NCBI GenBank assembly: GCA_002914805.1 | Contig: JXTB01000119.1 | Coordinates: 855,060 to 919,059 of the forward strand | Direction of reading: 5' to 3' | Source of the DNA: Parasponia andersonii | Lineage: Eukaryota; Streptophyta; Magnoliopsida; Rosales; Cannabaceae | Length of the DNA: 64,000 nt | Shown here: positions 48,791 through 61,924 of the stretch, piece by piece | How positions within the stretch are numbered: position 1 is the first letter of the stretch | Layout: every line of letters begins with the position of its first letter | Translations under genes and position numbers: made by a program | Notes under the pieces: generated by a model | What the model saw: the letters and a program-made list of their open reading frames with translations, nothing else | What the model was told of the DNA's origin: nothing | Database searches by the model: none

Positions 48791-50870
48791 AGTTAGTCAT
48801 AATCGTTCATACAATTTCGAACACAGTATATATGTAATATGGTATATAACTTCATATACCATGATAAAATTTTAATATACCAGGAATAAAATTTTATGTA
48901 CCTGAAAGTAAGAACAAATGGAAATAAAATAACAAATATCAAATATCTAAATTAATGAAACTGATATATAACCTCATATATCATGACAAAACTTTCATAT
49001 ACCAAAAATCTATGTACCTTGAAATAAAATAACAATATCCTATACTTAAAATAATGAATCTAGTATATAGCTCCATATACGATGACTGAAAATTCATTAT
49101 GTAAAAACACATAGCCTCAATATAGCTCCATATAAGAAAATAAAAATATCTAATATCTCAATATAATGAATCTAAATCAGGTACATAACCTCAAATACCA
49201 TGAAAAAATTTCTATATATCATGACCAAAATTTCATGTACCATAATATAGGGAAAACGAAATCCGCTATTTGATAACAAAATGAACAAAAAAATCAATAA
49301 AAAAAAAACACTATTGATCCCTACGTCTTTTCTTCCTCTTTGGAACGCATAATTCAATAGGAATTGGATTTCGGTTAGTTTTTTTATTATGGCCAAACTG
49401 CTTGTATCAATTGCAATTGACTTGATTCTTTTTCTTAAACTCACCGACTGAAAAAGTCCTTTTCTTTTTTGGCCTACTGCACTAAATTTTTTCAGTATTC
49501 GATGGAAGAACAAGTTGATCTTTAATGAAGTTCGATACATCCTAATTAGCTTAGCTTGCGAGAGGGCAAACAATCCCACTATAAGCACTTTGATATGCTG
49601 TTTTCTTTAAAAAGTGAGATGCATAGTTGTAGTAGCTCAAATTGAACCTACTAACTATAGCACATACATGGAGCATATAATACCTTCAAAATCCCACCTC
49701 TTACAACTATAAGTATGTTGTGCTAAATGCACAACGAACTCCAAATTCTTGTAACGAAATTGATATAAATGAAAACTAACCGTATGAACCTAATTATAAA
49801 AAATTAAAGAGAAAATTAAAGATGATACTAAATCTAATAAAATTAATGAATAAGATAGAATACTTAACCTGATAAGGCAAAAAACCAATATACCAGAAGC
49901 TGAAAACATAACAAATAATAAAAAATAACAAATGATTAACAAACAGTTACAACATATAAAAAAAACAATATATGATTCTTCACCCTTGGTAAATAAGCAT
50001 GTGTACAATACCAAAAATAACATATACCAACACAAGAAATAAATGAACTAAAGAAAAAATAATTAATATCTTCATCATCCAAAAACTAAAGAACAAAAAA
50101 TCAATATTCCATATCAAAAATTGTATATACCACTAAACAAATCATATGTACCACAATAACTAACGATGAACCACAAAAAAAAAAAAAAACCAGTGAACAG
50201 TAATACTATATACCACAAACAAGAAAAAAGCGCATATGCTACTACAACAACACATATACCATGACTAAAAACTAATGAACCATTATCAATTACCAAAAAA
50301 AATTAAAAACACTCACGAACATACAAACAACTACTCATATATAAGAGAAAAATAAGATTATACTTGAATTAACATTAATTATAACACGAATTACCAATTA
50401 AAAAAATCTCCAAGTCTAATACAATGAAATCAACATCAATAAACCAAAACATACCTACACAAGACCAAAGTCTAAAACAATTAGACCAGTGCACATAGAA
50501 TAATCGCCAAAACTGCTAGAGATCTAAGAAGATGTACTAAAAATACTGAAGAAGAAGATAATGAGCAAAACACCACCATGAATGGGAAAAAAAAAAAAAG
50601 AAAAGAAAAGAAATACCAGAAAAAATGGAGAATTGCTGGAGATTCAAAAGAAATTATGTAGATTCAAAGAAAAGAAGAAGTAATGTCAATAGCAAATTAA
50701 GTGAAATTAAGGAGAGAGAGAAAGAAAGAGACGAAAAAAAAGAGAAAGAGAAAGACGAATGGAAAAAAAGAAATAACAAACAAGAAATGTGGGAATGAGG
50801 AAAAAAAAATTAACAATAATTAATCAGTTATAAATTGATATATTATATAATATTAGATACCAGTGGACAT
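48791..50870. other. AT-rich repeat DNA with a possible MULE zinc-knuckle remnant
   Basis: Words such as ATATACCATGA and ATGTACC recur here, and their complements TGGTATATGA and GGTACATGA recur in 46500-48000, as if the two parts were halves of a large decayed inverted structure. On the minus strand around 49480-49320 a broken frame reads KKKNQVNCN, a stop, then YKQFGHNKKT and NPIPIELCVPKRKKRRR, resembling the C-terminal zinc knuckle and basic tail of MULE transposases. No complete element borders were found. Confidence 0.35.
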
Positions 50871-51977
50871 AGCATTACTCAAAGTGATAAGGTATGTAGG
50901 CTCGATGCTATCGATATATCGCATAACTTTCTAATGCTTTTTTTTTTCGTATTCTACTTATTATTTATATATTTTCCTGAAGATCTTTCACATGCCAGTT
51001 GCCTAACAAAATCAACGCCTATGAGATTACCTCATCATCTTTTTGACTCTTAGTGCTAGTCCTCACTACACTAAATCCTAGTTTTACTGTGAATGCGATA
51101 TGCATATGTAAGATGATGAACATGGAGATAAGACTGACAACTCGTACATATAGGCCCTACCCAATATGGGCCATATGCAACATCTGAGTGACACCGTGGC
51201 AATCACAATCAATTGTGGTCTTAAATGGACCCAATTAACCAAAAGCTCGAATCCACTTTGGGAGTCATTGTAACGAACAATTTCAAATCTAGATGTAAAC
51301 GTAAGTTCTTCTAGATATTAACTACTGCCATATCCCTTCGAAAAATCAACCAAAGTTTTTAATTGAAGACCCAACCCTTTACCTAATTAATTTCCTACTC
51401 TTTTTTTCTTACTAGATTTGATTTTAGGAATATCATGTCTGAATCAACGATGATGCTAGGCTAGCTCGGTCAATGGATCATGCTAGGCTCTTTATCCTTT
51501 AAGTTCTCGTAGGGTGACCTAACTTTCTTAGCTGTTTCTGTTCCTCATTTTCCTTAAAAAGAGAAAATAAACCCTAAAAATATAAAGATGAAACACAATT
51601 AAAAAAAATAGAAAACATAGAAACAAAAACAAAAATACAAAGCCCAGTTCGATCTCCTTTTGGCGTCTTAGCCCTGGTTCTAGATCTGAGCACAACTGAT
51701 CAACTACTTCACAAACTGGATAATGTTTTCTAATTTTTGAAGGTTTGGATTATATTCTCCCGTACATTCAATATAGTACTAGAAGTCTAGAATGTCCTGC
51801 CTGTAAAAGATGACTGACTTAACAAATCAAACACCTAAATTAATGCCGCAGATAACATAGTAAATTTACTGAGTGAAGTGGCTCTGTGTACGTGCCGTCA
51901 CTGGCTCATAACTTCAAGTTTTAACTTTTGAGTAGTTAGTTAGCTAGGCTGTTGAATTTAAAAAACCAATGTATAAG
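50871..51977. other. Spacer left of the CACTA element
   Basis: About 1.1 kb without a recognisable gene or repeat. Its last three bases, AAG (51975-51977), are the left copy of the CACTA target duplication. Confidence 0.55.
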
Positions 51978-54037
51978 CACTATTAAAGAAGTTATTTTTT
52001 ATACCGTTTGGTGGGCGATGTGGTATCTCTGTCATGTCGTTCAAATAAAAGACGCGAAAACGAATGACCTGGTAAGTTCCTGTAATACTATGTCACTTAT
52101 AAAGTGACATAGAATGGGAAGTTACTACGTTGCGTATAATAAAAACGACGTAGTAGGCCCAAATAACTAACAACTTGTCAGTTATTTGGAGCCTAACATA
52201 TTGCTTGTCATGGAATACCACGTCGCTTTTTAATCAAGCGACGTAATATAATTGGTCATTTTTTGTTCTACCACGTCGCTTGATATAGAAGCGACGTGGA
52301 ATCCCTTCCATAGAGATCAATCGCCCTAGATTTATTATAAACCAGAACAAAAAATAACTCAAAATAACTTGCAATCAATAACCAACAATCCAGCATATAC
52401 ATATTCCAGCAATCCAATATACAAATTATATTTTTTACATAGTTAAGTCCTATATGAAGTACCTAAACTAATCAAAATTATAATTCTAGTCACCTAATTA
52501 GACTATCAAAAATACAAAGTTAACATAAATATATAGATTAGTAGTGTAAGTCACCCATCATGATACATATTCTATAAGCTCATCGACTCATTTCTCTCGG
52601 ACTTTGTTGATCTCGTCCATCGTGTATATGTCTTTATTACGACACTAGAAATTTAAATGTTCATTAATTAAATTCGAATCATGTATTGATAATTAGTATA
52701 CTTATGCAATAAAGATAAGTGTTAAATTATAAAGTTATACCGAAGTAGTAATGTACTCATATAGGTTAGTGTTCATGATTATTTATCTCATCATGTGCAT
52801 CACGTACAAACCACACTCTACGTTATTTGGTTGTTGTGGGCACTATAATTCCAATTGAGTTTTCAATTAATATTTTTGAGTTAAAAAAAATCCATCTAAT
52901 TCAATAATATAAATTAGTATAATTTAAAATGTACCTTAACGGACTTCCAATCGAGACCATTTTTCTTACAACGTCTCTCAATCGATATGTTAAATAAACG
53001 AAAAGCTATATAAAACAAAAGCATATTAAAGCATATCAACCATGCATAAAACATTATATTTAACATTGTTATTAATTTTAAGTAGTTTTGATCATACTTA
53101 CAGTTTGATGAGAATTCTTGTATCTTTTTGAGAAAGATGTCTGAATGGATTCAAAAAGTATATCACTTCATGAACCGCATTGATCACTAGTAATATCTAA
53201 TGTCTCCTATAAAATAATATAAATAAATATATGTATATAGTACATTTATCCAAATAACTATCAAAAATTTTAAAGAGAAGAGAATTATCCCGTGTTATAT
53301 AGTGCTCTCGTACGGTCCTGACGTGTAGCATTTCATAATTCTGCCCGTTTTATTTTATCAATCGTACGTGTTTTCTTAAGTTCTTCTGCAATAGTTGCAA
53401 CCTTTTTCCTAGATATTTGATGAACATACTCAATATATTTTGTTCTTCTCTGTTATTGAACCACTTTTTTTGCTTATGCACATTATATCAAAAATTAGTA
53501 TCAAATTAAAATAGACAACAAACTGAAAATACTCCGTATATAACTTATCATATCATACCTGAAATGCAGGAAATAGTCGATCTGCAATAAATGTAACCCA
53601 ATCGTCTAGGGATATGCTTTGTAAATAATGGCAGATGAGTTAAAGCTGTAGGATTCTCCGCCTTATATTTAGCCTCCTCCTTATACTTGTATATTATACA
53701 AGAGATTAAGTAGTTTTTGAATTGACGCTATTTTTCCCCACAGATTTCATTACAAAGGATCAACATTCTTTTGTTATGATATATATACACTATAAATTAT
53801 TCAAATTAAAAGTTATAACAACATAAAATACTCATCGTATAGAATTCAAGACTAATTACGCATATTTTCTCTTACCACAATATTGTCTCAAATTTTTCCT
53901 CAGAGATCGCCCTTCACCTTGTGCCATATAACAATGGTGATCGGAACCATAGTACAAGCTAAGATATCTAAATAAGTCTCTAGCTCGATGACGATGTCCC
54001 CGGTTGGTTAGTCAAGAGTATTACATTCTACCATAAG

Positions 54038-54163
54038 TCAATTCCTTTTAGATCTCCTTTTGATAATTTGTTTATATAATGTTGCCTCTCTTCGCGCTTT
54101 TTTTTCTTCATCCTCTTCATTTTCTTCATCATAGACATCATCTTCATCATCTCTTCTTGCCAT
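54038..54163 (-). pseudogene. Possible start of the second CACTA gene (acidic ORF)
   Basis: A 41-codon open frame from the ATG at 54163 begins MARRDDEDDVYDEE and becomes Lys/Arg-rich before its stop. Further along the minus strand, around 53700-53570, a frame reads EEAKYKAENPTALTHL, resembling a segment of the plant En/Spm-type (Transposase_24) proteins encoded beside TNP2 in many CACTA elements. The link between the two is inferred and the gene model is unresolved. Confidence 0.35.
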
Positions 54164-54653
54164 TAATTTGAAAATAAAATACAATAGTTAGAAATGCTAA
54201 ATAAGATAAACATAATAAAATTAATACTCACACTTATATCATCAAGTATTTCTTTATTGCATAAAATTGATACTCACAATTATATCATCAAATATTTATC
54301 CAAAGACTATCTACGTTATTAATTACGAGTATATGATCTTGATGTTGAAGCAACGATATCTACTGTGTCCATTTCTTCAAACTCTATATCTATAGTTTCG
54401 GGGTTAATAAATGAGTCATCATGAAGTAAGTCATCATCACAATAGAACACCCTTTTGTAATAGAACATCAACATAAAACATTTATCTTGCTTGAGTTGTC
54501 ATAATAAAAGGATCATCTTTATATCCAACTCTATGAAGATCAACTAAAATAAATCCTAACTTATCATACTTAATCACATTATTATTTTCCACCTATTGAC
54601 ATTTAAAACTGGGACTCTAAACGCACGATAGTCGAGCTCCTATATTTCATATA

Positions 54654-57601
54654 TCAATCCATAGTAAGTAATCTCACCATAAATTGGATTCTTGTCTTTA
54701 GTACTAGTAAATTGCATAGTTTAGCCACAATGCTAGTACTACTATTTTGATTAACTCTTATGTCATCATGTAAGCTAGTGTTAAAACAACGACTATTTAC
54801 AACGAAAGATTCGTGAAAAATAGGCATATTTGTCAAACCTCGAGCAAGCCACTTCAATTGTTCTGGGATTTTGTCACCTTACTTGCTTAGTTCGATGTCC
54901 ATCTAATTAATAACTATCCATATGGTCAGAATAATAGAATTCAGTATCAACAAATAATTAGTTAGTATTATAACTTTCTTTTTTTTATAACCAAAGTATA
55001 AAGGTTTTGTGGTGTTCATCTTGTATCTATTTCTCTCTTCGTATTAGATTCTCACTTTTCAACCATTATATATGCTCTCTAATAGAATAAAAATATTATT
55101 AAGTGTAATCAAATTTTACTTTCAACTTAATTAAAATTGAGAAGTTTCGTTATACTTACTAAATGTATTGTTAGACTTCTAATGAATTTTTAAGAACATT
55201 TCTATATGCTAGTTGTAAATCTTTATCCTTCATACGTATAGGCTTATACCTCAACTTTTACTATCTTGAGAGTAACGAGCCTTTGGAATACCAATTGTCT
55301 CTGTACTAGCAATGTATTCTGAACAAAATTCAACAATTTCTTCAGCTATGTAGCACCCCACAATGCATAGTTCTAGACGATATCGATTTTTCTCATCCCC
55401 TTTTAGTATTTTCATTAATCTTTCATACGGATATATCCATCTCATGTAAATTAGGCCACCCAATTTAACTTCTCTAACTAAATGTACTATTAAATGCATC
55501 ATTATATCAAATAAGAAAAGAGGAAATTATTGCTCTAACAAACATAGAACAATGACAATTTCTTCTTATAAAGCATCTAACTTTGAAGCATATATTGTTT
55601 TCTCACAGATTGTATTGAAGAAGAAACATAATCTTGTAATAGCATATCTTATATATTTTTGTGAAATTGAACGAATCACAATTGGGAGTATTTGTTGCAT
55701 CAATGCGTGACAATCATGTGACTTGAGACTAATTAGTCATAAGTCCTTCATTGATACCAAATTACGAATATTTGACGAATATCCTTCTGATACCCTCACG
55801 TCTCACACATTTTACATCACTCATCTTTATTCAAAATGAAGTAAGCTAGAGGTAGATATGTCCATTTATCACTCATTATTGGAGCTAACTCTTTCCTCAA
55901 TCCCATTTCCTGGAGATCTAAAAGAGAGAAAATCTCTTCTTTTATTTTTCCAGGGATATTAAGAAGAGTTCCGATAGTAGTATCATAAATATTTTTTTCT
56001 ATGTGCATCACATCTAAATTGTGTCTTAACAACAAAAATTTCCAATACTCCAATTAAAAAAAAAATCGACTTTTTTTCAAACATTTATATTCCTTTTCTC
56101 CTTCACCCATTTTCTTGTCCTTTTTTTTTAATCTTTTTCCCTCCCTTTGTCTATTTGTTCCTTGTCCCAATTTTGCTTTCTGTACTGAATATTAAGTTCA
56201 CGATTTTTTTTCACCATTAAACGCCTTTGTATATTTTCGATATGGGTGACTTGAAGGTAGAAACTATCGATGACCTATATATGCTTTTTTCCTCCCATTT
56301 CTCAATCTTATAGTGTAAGTATCCTCACTACAAATAGGACATACTTTATAGCCTTTCACACAATACCTAGACAAGTTTCTATATGCAAGAAAACCATTGA
56401 TTGTCCATAACAAAACAACTCATAGTGTAAAATTCTCTTTTCTAAAAGAATCGTAGCATTGAACCCAATCTCATAAAGTTTTCAAATCATGCACTAAGGG
56501 CACCAAATAGACATCAACATCTTTGCCAGGTTGTTTATCTCTTGATATTAGTAACGTCAACATTGTAAATCTCCTTTTCATGCATAACCAAGGAGAAAGA
56601 TTGTAAATAGCAAGAATGACCTGCTAACAACTATAATTAGAACTTAGTGAACTATGAGGGTTAATGCCATCTACCGAAAGACGAAGATGAAGGTTTCTAG
56701 GATCTTCTCTAATTTTTGATTATATTTCATCCACGTTCTTCAAAGAGGGTGAATCAGTCGGATGTTGAAGCTTGTCATCTTTTATTCTTCCTTCCTCATG
56801 CCGTATTAATCGTTTCGAATGATCAGGATTCCAAAATAAACATTTAAATCTTGGTATTGGAGGAATATATCCACAAGATTTTAGCCGGTATTCCAACCTT
56901 TACTTCTTTACTATTCCTTTTGTTGTTCCATCTTGAATGTTGGCATTTAGAACAGGCTTTAACTTCAACATATTCTTTTTGGTATTAGATACAATCGTTT
57001 GGACATGCATGTATCTTAACATACTCCATGCCTAAGGCACATAACGATCTTTTGGCATCATATGTAGAGGAAAAAATATTATTACTGTCTGGAAGGATTT
57101 CTCCAAGAAATTCAAGTAATTGAGATAAACTAGAGTCACTCCAACTGGTCTTAACTTTTAAATTAAAAATTCTAACTAAGAATGACAATTTGTGACTTTT
57201 GAATTAGGAAATAGACGGTGTTCGGCATCTTTTAACAATTTTACGAATTCCTTTGGACGATCAACAAAACATTCTTCAGCATCATTAACCATATCACCTC
57301 GGTGATCGTCTTTTAAATCCATAGAAACATCTTCTATACGAGCTCTTTTATGAGAAACATATTCACTCTGTGACTTTTCCACGTGCCATATCCATTTTGT
57401 ATAGGACATATCTATTCCATTCATACACAAATGTCGTCTTACATCACCAAGTGTAATTTTTTTCATGTTACCATACTTGACACATAGACATGGCATTATA
57501 TTGGGATCAAGACCATTTTCAATAGCAAATTGCAAAAAGCCTTCAAGTCCTTCCTCATACTCTTTTGTCAATCTATTTTTCGTCATCCAATTTCTATCCA
57601 T
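54654..57601 (-). pseudogene. TNP2-like CACTA transposase, broken
   Basis: Minus-strand pieces appear in the order of an intact plant TNP2 protein. The transposase-associated domain begins at 57601 (MDRNWM, then GLEGFLQFAIENG, MPCLCVKYGN, HLCMNGIDMSYTKWIWH). The start of the Transposase_21 domain is at 57188-56985 (WSDSSLSQLLEFLGEILP, HACPNDC), and its later part at 56053-55817 (LLLRHNLDVMHIEKN, TLLNIPGK). The DUF4218 region lies at 55502-55251 (MMHLIVHLVREVKLGG, YMRWIYPYERLMKILKG), and a DUF4216-like region at 54857-54654 (MKWLARGL). Stops and frameshifts separate the pieces, and part of the catalytic core between 56985 and 56053 is badly degraded. The transposase would bind the element's subterminal repeats and cut at the CACTA ends; this copy cannot make a full enzyme. 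Confidence 0.88.
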
Positions 57602-58842
57602 CTTATCTAAATTTCTAAAAAAAATTCGACAGAACCTCTCCTTTTAAATTGACTAATCCTCCATGCAAATAAACACCAATACCACCATTTCTCAATCATA
57701 TTATTTTCGATGCCAATATATTAATAAAATTATACAAACATATTCATATTTAAGGTACTAATATATCATCCAAACTTTCATCCACTAACCAAGCATCTAA
57801 TTGATATAATTATCTCTAAATTAATAATAATTAAGTACATTATAATCGCATTAACCATATTCAAGGGTTTCAACTTATAAATCATCAAAACCAAACACTA
57901 ACTAAAAAATTATTATATATTCTACTAACCAAGTCTCAAAACTTTATATTTATCTCTAAATTGACAATACTCTATGACAATATAATCAAATTTATCACTA
58001 AAATTATATTAACTATACTATAAAACATTATAAACATTATACATTATCACAAATTATAACCCAATATATAGAAAAATCTTAACATACATTGTACAAAGTC
58101 CTCTAATTACTAGTATAAAGAAATTAATTTAAAACCTAAAATTTTAATTCAAACTAACTAAAAAATAAATTTAAAAATTCGGGAAAATAGAAAAAAAAAT
58201 TGGATAAATACCTAAATTGCTCAAAATAGTATGTTTGAAGCAAAAATTAAAGGAGAATCTACAATATCGATCAAGAACAAACCTAATACACATGAAAAAA
58301 CAAAAAAAAAAACAAAAAAAACAAAAAAAGCATTGCATAATAGTCGGATTTTGTAACAATGAATCGAGAAAATTTGAAATCTTTTTAGAATGAAATAGAG
58401 ATACAAACATTTACAAATCAGAGAAGAAAATCCTATATAAGTGTTAGGCTAGTCAAAAGAAAGAAAATACAACAAAAATCCCCCAAAATGGTGGTGATTT
58501 GGCCAAAAAACTCTAAGGTGGCGACGGAGGAGCCGTTTTCTTGCTCCCGGTTTTTATCAGGGTCGAGAAAGAACAAGTGTTGGGGTTCACGGCAGCTCCG
58601 GCTTTTATATGTGGCTATCACATTGCTTCCGGTTGAGCGACGTGGTTCGTGCCTTTTCACGTCGCTCTTACCAGACATGACAAGGTATAAATCATGCCAC
58701 ATTGTCTATTTCAAAAGCGACGTGGTATTATTACTTACCATGTCATTTTTCTCTCACGTGATGTATCGTATAGATCACGTCATTTTTCCTAACAAACGAC
58801 ATGATTCAAGCAACGTTAAACGTCATTTTTCTAACAGTGAAG

Positions 58843-61330
58843 GCATTAATTACTAGCTAGCAGCTAGTAGATAAGTTGTTGCTAAATGCTGACAATCATG
58901 CATAGAATGACACCACATGTGATTTTTAAGCAGTCACCAATTAACATTTTGCACTGGCCTTTGAATCACTGCAAGTCAATAAAATCACACAACATATAAC
59001 GTAATGTTTATGTGCTTAGCATTGATCATATTTTATCACTCATCATTATCACAGTGATCATTCTAGAAGGGAAACAGCAATTGAAATAAGTTTTAATTAT
59101 TATTAATTTGATAGTCGTATATAGCTAATTTGATCGTATATATGGTTTCATGTCTTTAGCACTTGCACATATTGTATATCCGCATAATTTACGATCAATA
59201 ATTTTTCTTTCTTTCCAAAGATGTGGCTATCGATTTATGTACCAAAAGAATCTCTCCCTATAGAAAGATGTGTCGTTCATGTCTTTGAAACATTATAAGA
59301 AAGAAAAGAAACGAAAAAAGAATAACAAGCTAGCTAGGTTCATTAATTTTCGGAACGCGGAACGAAACTTCTAGTGGTCATATATGGACGATAAGAGTAG
59401 CTGGCATTATAATACATAAAGAACAGAGGGAAGTAAATAATAAAGCAGATTAAAATTAATAAATGTGAAGAATATAGGATCTTCTTTTTTTATGTTTAAT
59501 AATTATTCTAAACTATGACAGTGATGTGGAGTATCTTCTACTCAACAACCACGAACCCACCAGAAGTTGTGAGCTAAAACCTTTTTGCTTTATATTAGCT
59601 TTATTTATAAAGGGGAATGAGTACGTAAGTGGTCAACCACTCTAATCGTTCCCACATGCAATCATTACATTGCAATTAATCAAAAGTAGCTTCGCACTTT
59701 GGCCTTCGAATCTGATCGATCACTGGACATAATTATGCTCAAAACCACTTTCGTCTAGTTATTTAAAATTTGTTAGTACCTTAAATATTTAAAAGCTAAT
59801 TGTGTGGCCAGTGTGAGATTCCAATCGAATTAAAAGAATTTTCTTCGTTTCCTACCAAGCATGAAGATGAAAAAAAAAAAGAGAAGAAAAAAAGAAAAGA
59901 AAAAGGAGTGAATAGTATTTTCTTGGTGCTTGTTTCTGTATGAATATATAGTATGCTCGGCTTTTTCAGACCACAAATTTTTCATGATTATGGACGGAGT
60001 GGATTCTCCGAATTTCAACTTTCAACAATACTGTTTTTAGCAACCGAAAAAAAAAAGACTAGTTAGGGAATTTTTGGTGTAAGAATCCTCAAGGAACAGT
60101 GGTAGAGAACGACACAAAGCTAATCATATAGCCCAAATTTCAATAAAGAATGACGGTCAGTTCAGGTTTTTGCTGAGCACCTACTCAGAAGCCCAAATAT
60201 ACTTGTTTGACACTGGCAAGTTAGTATAAGCTCAGACAAATACTAATGAGTAGACTGATTAAAACGTGATTAGGAACTTGGTTGTCAAGTATTCTGTTGA
60301 TTATCATGATCTATGATGCTCCATTACCTAAAGATTATATACGTCAAAGCCTATATATATTATGGATGCGTGCCTGAGTGGTAAAGGAATATTCTTTACA
60401 AATTGTATTAAAGAAGTCAATTGTACTTGATTAATGGTGGCATCAATAATCCCACTCAAACTTAAGCTCGAATGCTGCCCTGGTTATTATGAGTTCAGAT
60501 TAGTTTTATTTTATTACTTTTCTATCGTTTCTTTTGATAGGAAAGAATTCTACTCCATTCTTTAAACCAAAACCATGAACAGTTGAACATTAAACATCAA
60601 TGACCAATGTTTATTTTTGTTTTTTTGTTTCCTTATGATAAGGAAGGACTAAGAGCTATATATTCTTCAGAGTGCCCACGCACCAAAATAGTACTGTAAG
60701 TACTTTCCACATAGTTTGCCAAAAATAAAATAACTTACGATTTAAAATAACATTAGTTGGTAGGGCATATTGCAATATTGAGTCAACATTCATTCAAACT
60801 AAATTTTTTTCGTAGATATGCATTATTTTTAAGTAGGAATGACTTTTAACACATATTAACTGACATTTTTCCAATAAAGGAAAAAAAAAAAGAAAAAAAA
60901 GAAGAGTCTGTATTATTAGCACTTTTGCCGGGATATCTTGGCATAGTAGAGAATATTTGTGACGAAGATGAGCTGAAATGCATAAATATCTATATATATA
61001 ATGTGTAAATTAATCTGCATATATTATTGTACTAAAGATGATGGGACTTGTGCATTTGACTTTTTCACCTATTAGAATACGACATATGCAAGATTGGATG
61101 GTCTGAAACCATTTTGATGTCTAGTTTTGTATACATGCCCGACCATATAATTTTGAGCAACAGTGATTTCAATATTTCATCCTAAGCTTTTTCCTTTATA
61201 CCCTCCGCATGACCATCTGATCCAACCTCCACCGTATATAGACATATATATATTATTTATTTATTTATTGTTTAAGTATCATATATTAATCTTATTGGGT
61301 ACTGCTACAGCCTATAAGAGTACCTTCAAT
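58843..61330. other. Intergenic DNA between the CACTA element and NIP5;1
   Basis: About 2.5 kb with no supportable gene. It contains A- and T-rich tracts (for example 59870-59905 and 60880-60903). The final 100-200 bases hold the presumed NIP5;1 promoter, with a TATA-like CTATAAG at 61312-61318. Confidence 0.5.
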
Positions 61331-61924
61331 TTTCTCTCTTTCCCATCTCACTCTAGTTCGTACTACTGGTCTTTCTTCTTCCTCCTCTTTTGCTTAATAA
61401 ATTTGAATCTGCCCTGTTTGTACCCTAATTTATCTTATGATCTCCACCAAAAACACAGACAAATAATTCATTATATTGTCTGTCTAGAGTTTTTTTTTTT
61501 TTTTCAGATAAATAGTACTTGAAGCTATTCTTTCTTATTGTAGCCCATCAGTTCTAGTACTACTGTAAAATCTGGCTTATTCCTCCATTTCTGATACTCC
61601 TTAGCTACACATTTATAAAAGCCTTCAAATCATGTAACAGTTGTCAGTCCTTGTTTCTCGAATCCAAAAAAATCTAAAAAAAAAAAAAAAATAAGTCTTT
61701 GAATCCAAAATATTGATTACATCTAAAATGTATCCATGAAAATCCTCATATTATTTATAATAACTTCTAGCTTGTAGTAGATTCAACTACCCTGGCGGAG
61801 GTTAAAGCAATTCTATAGCTATACCTTTATAAAAATTTCTAAAACATGTAAGATTATCCCCTTTAGTTCATTAAAATCCTACTTTAAAATTTTTAAAAAA
61901 AAAAAAAATTATCAAAGGAAGGAA
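61331..61924 (+). promoter_or_regulatory. NIP5;1 5' leader with two AUG-UAA minimal ORFs
   Basis: If transcription starts about 30 bases after the CTATAAG at 61312, the leader is near 580 nt. It carries ATGTAA at 61632-61637 (A of ATG at -293 from the main ATG) and at 61846-61851 (-79), each with A at -3. It also carries short uORFs at 61437-61466, 61728-61739 and 61736-61777. In Arabidopsis NIP5;1, AUG-stop in the leader causes boron-dependent ribosome stalling and mRNA degradation. The presence of AUG-UAA here is seen directly; a conserved function is inferred, and in AT-rich DNA one such hexamer could occur by chance. Confidence 0.6.

Larger units (their letters stand above)
51978..58839. 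mobile_element. CACTA (En/Spm) DNA transposon with 3-bp target duplication
   Basis: Left end CACTATTAAAGAAG (51978) and right end, read inward, CACTGTTAGAAAAA (58839) are imperfect terminal inverted repeats starting CACT. The 3-bp duplication AAG flanks it at 51975-51977 and 58840-58842, as CACTA elements make. Both subterminal regions are dense in GCGACGTGG/CCACGTCGC words, for example 52197-52303 on the left and 58635-58732 on the right, some forming perfect palindromes (CCACGTCGCTtgatatagaAGCGACGTGG at 52273-52302, lower case being the loop). The body carries a minus-strand TNP2-type transposase relic and a possible second gene. Total length is 6,862 bp. The coding part is broken, so it is probably not autonomous. 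Confidence 0.92.

Noticed and set aside
49172-49588. 138-codon open frame on the minus strand
   Set aside because: The frame itself matches nothing; the only recognisable similarity (a MULE-like zinc knuckle) is in a different, broken frame across the same bases.
58488-58856. 122-codon open frame at the right end of the CACTA element
   Set aside because: It runs across the subterminal repeats and through the terminal inverted repeat into flanking DNA, so it is not a gene.
61163-61522. 119-codon open frame before NIP5;1
   Set aside because: Low-complexity hydrophobic peptide overlapping the NIP5;1 promoter and leader; no family features.
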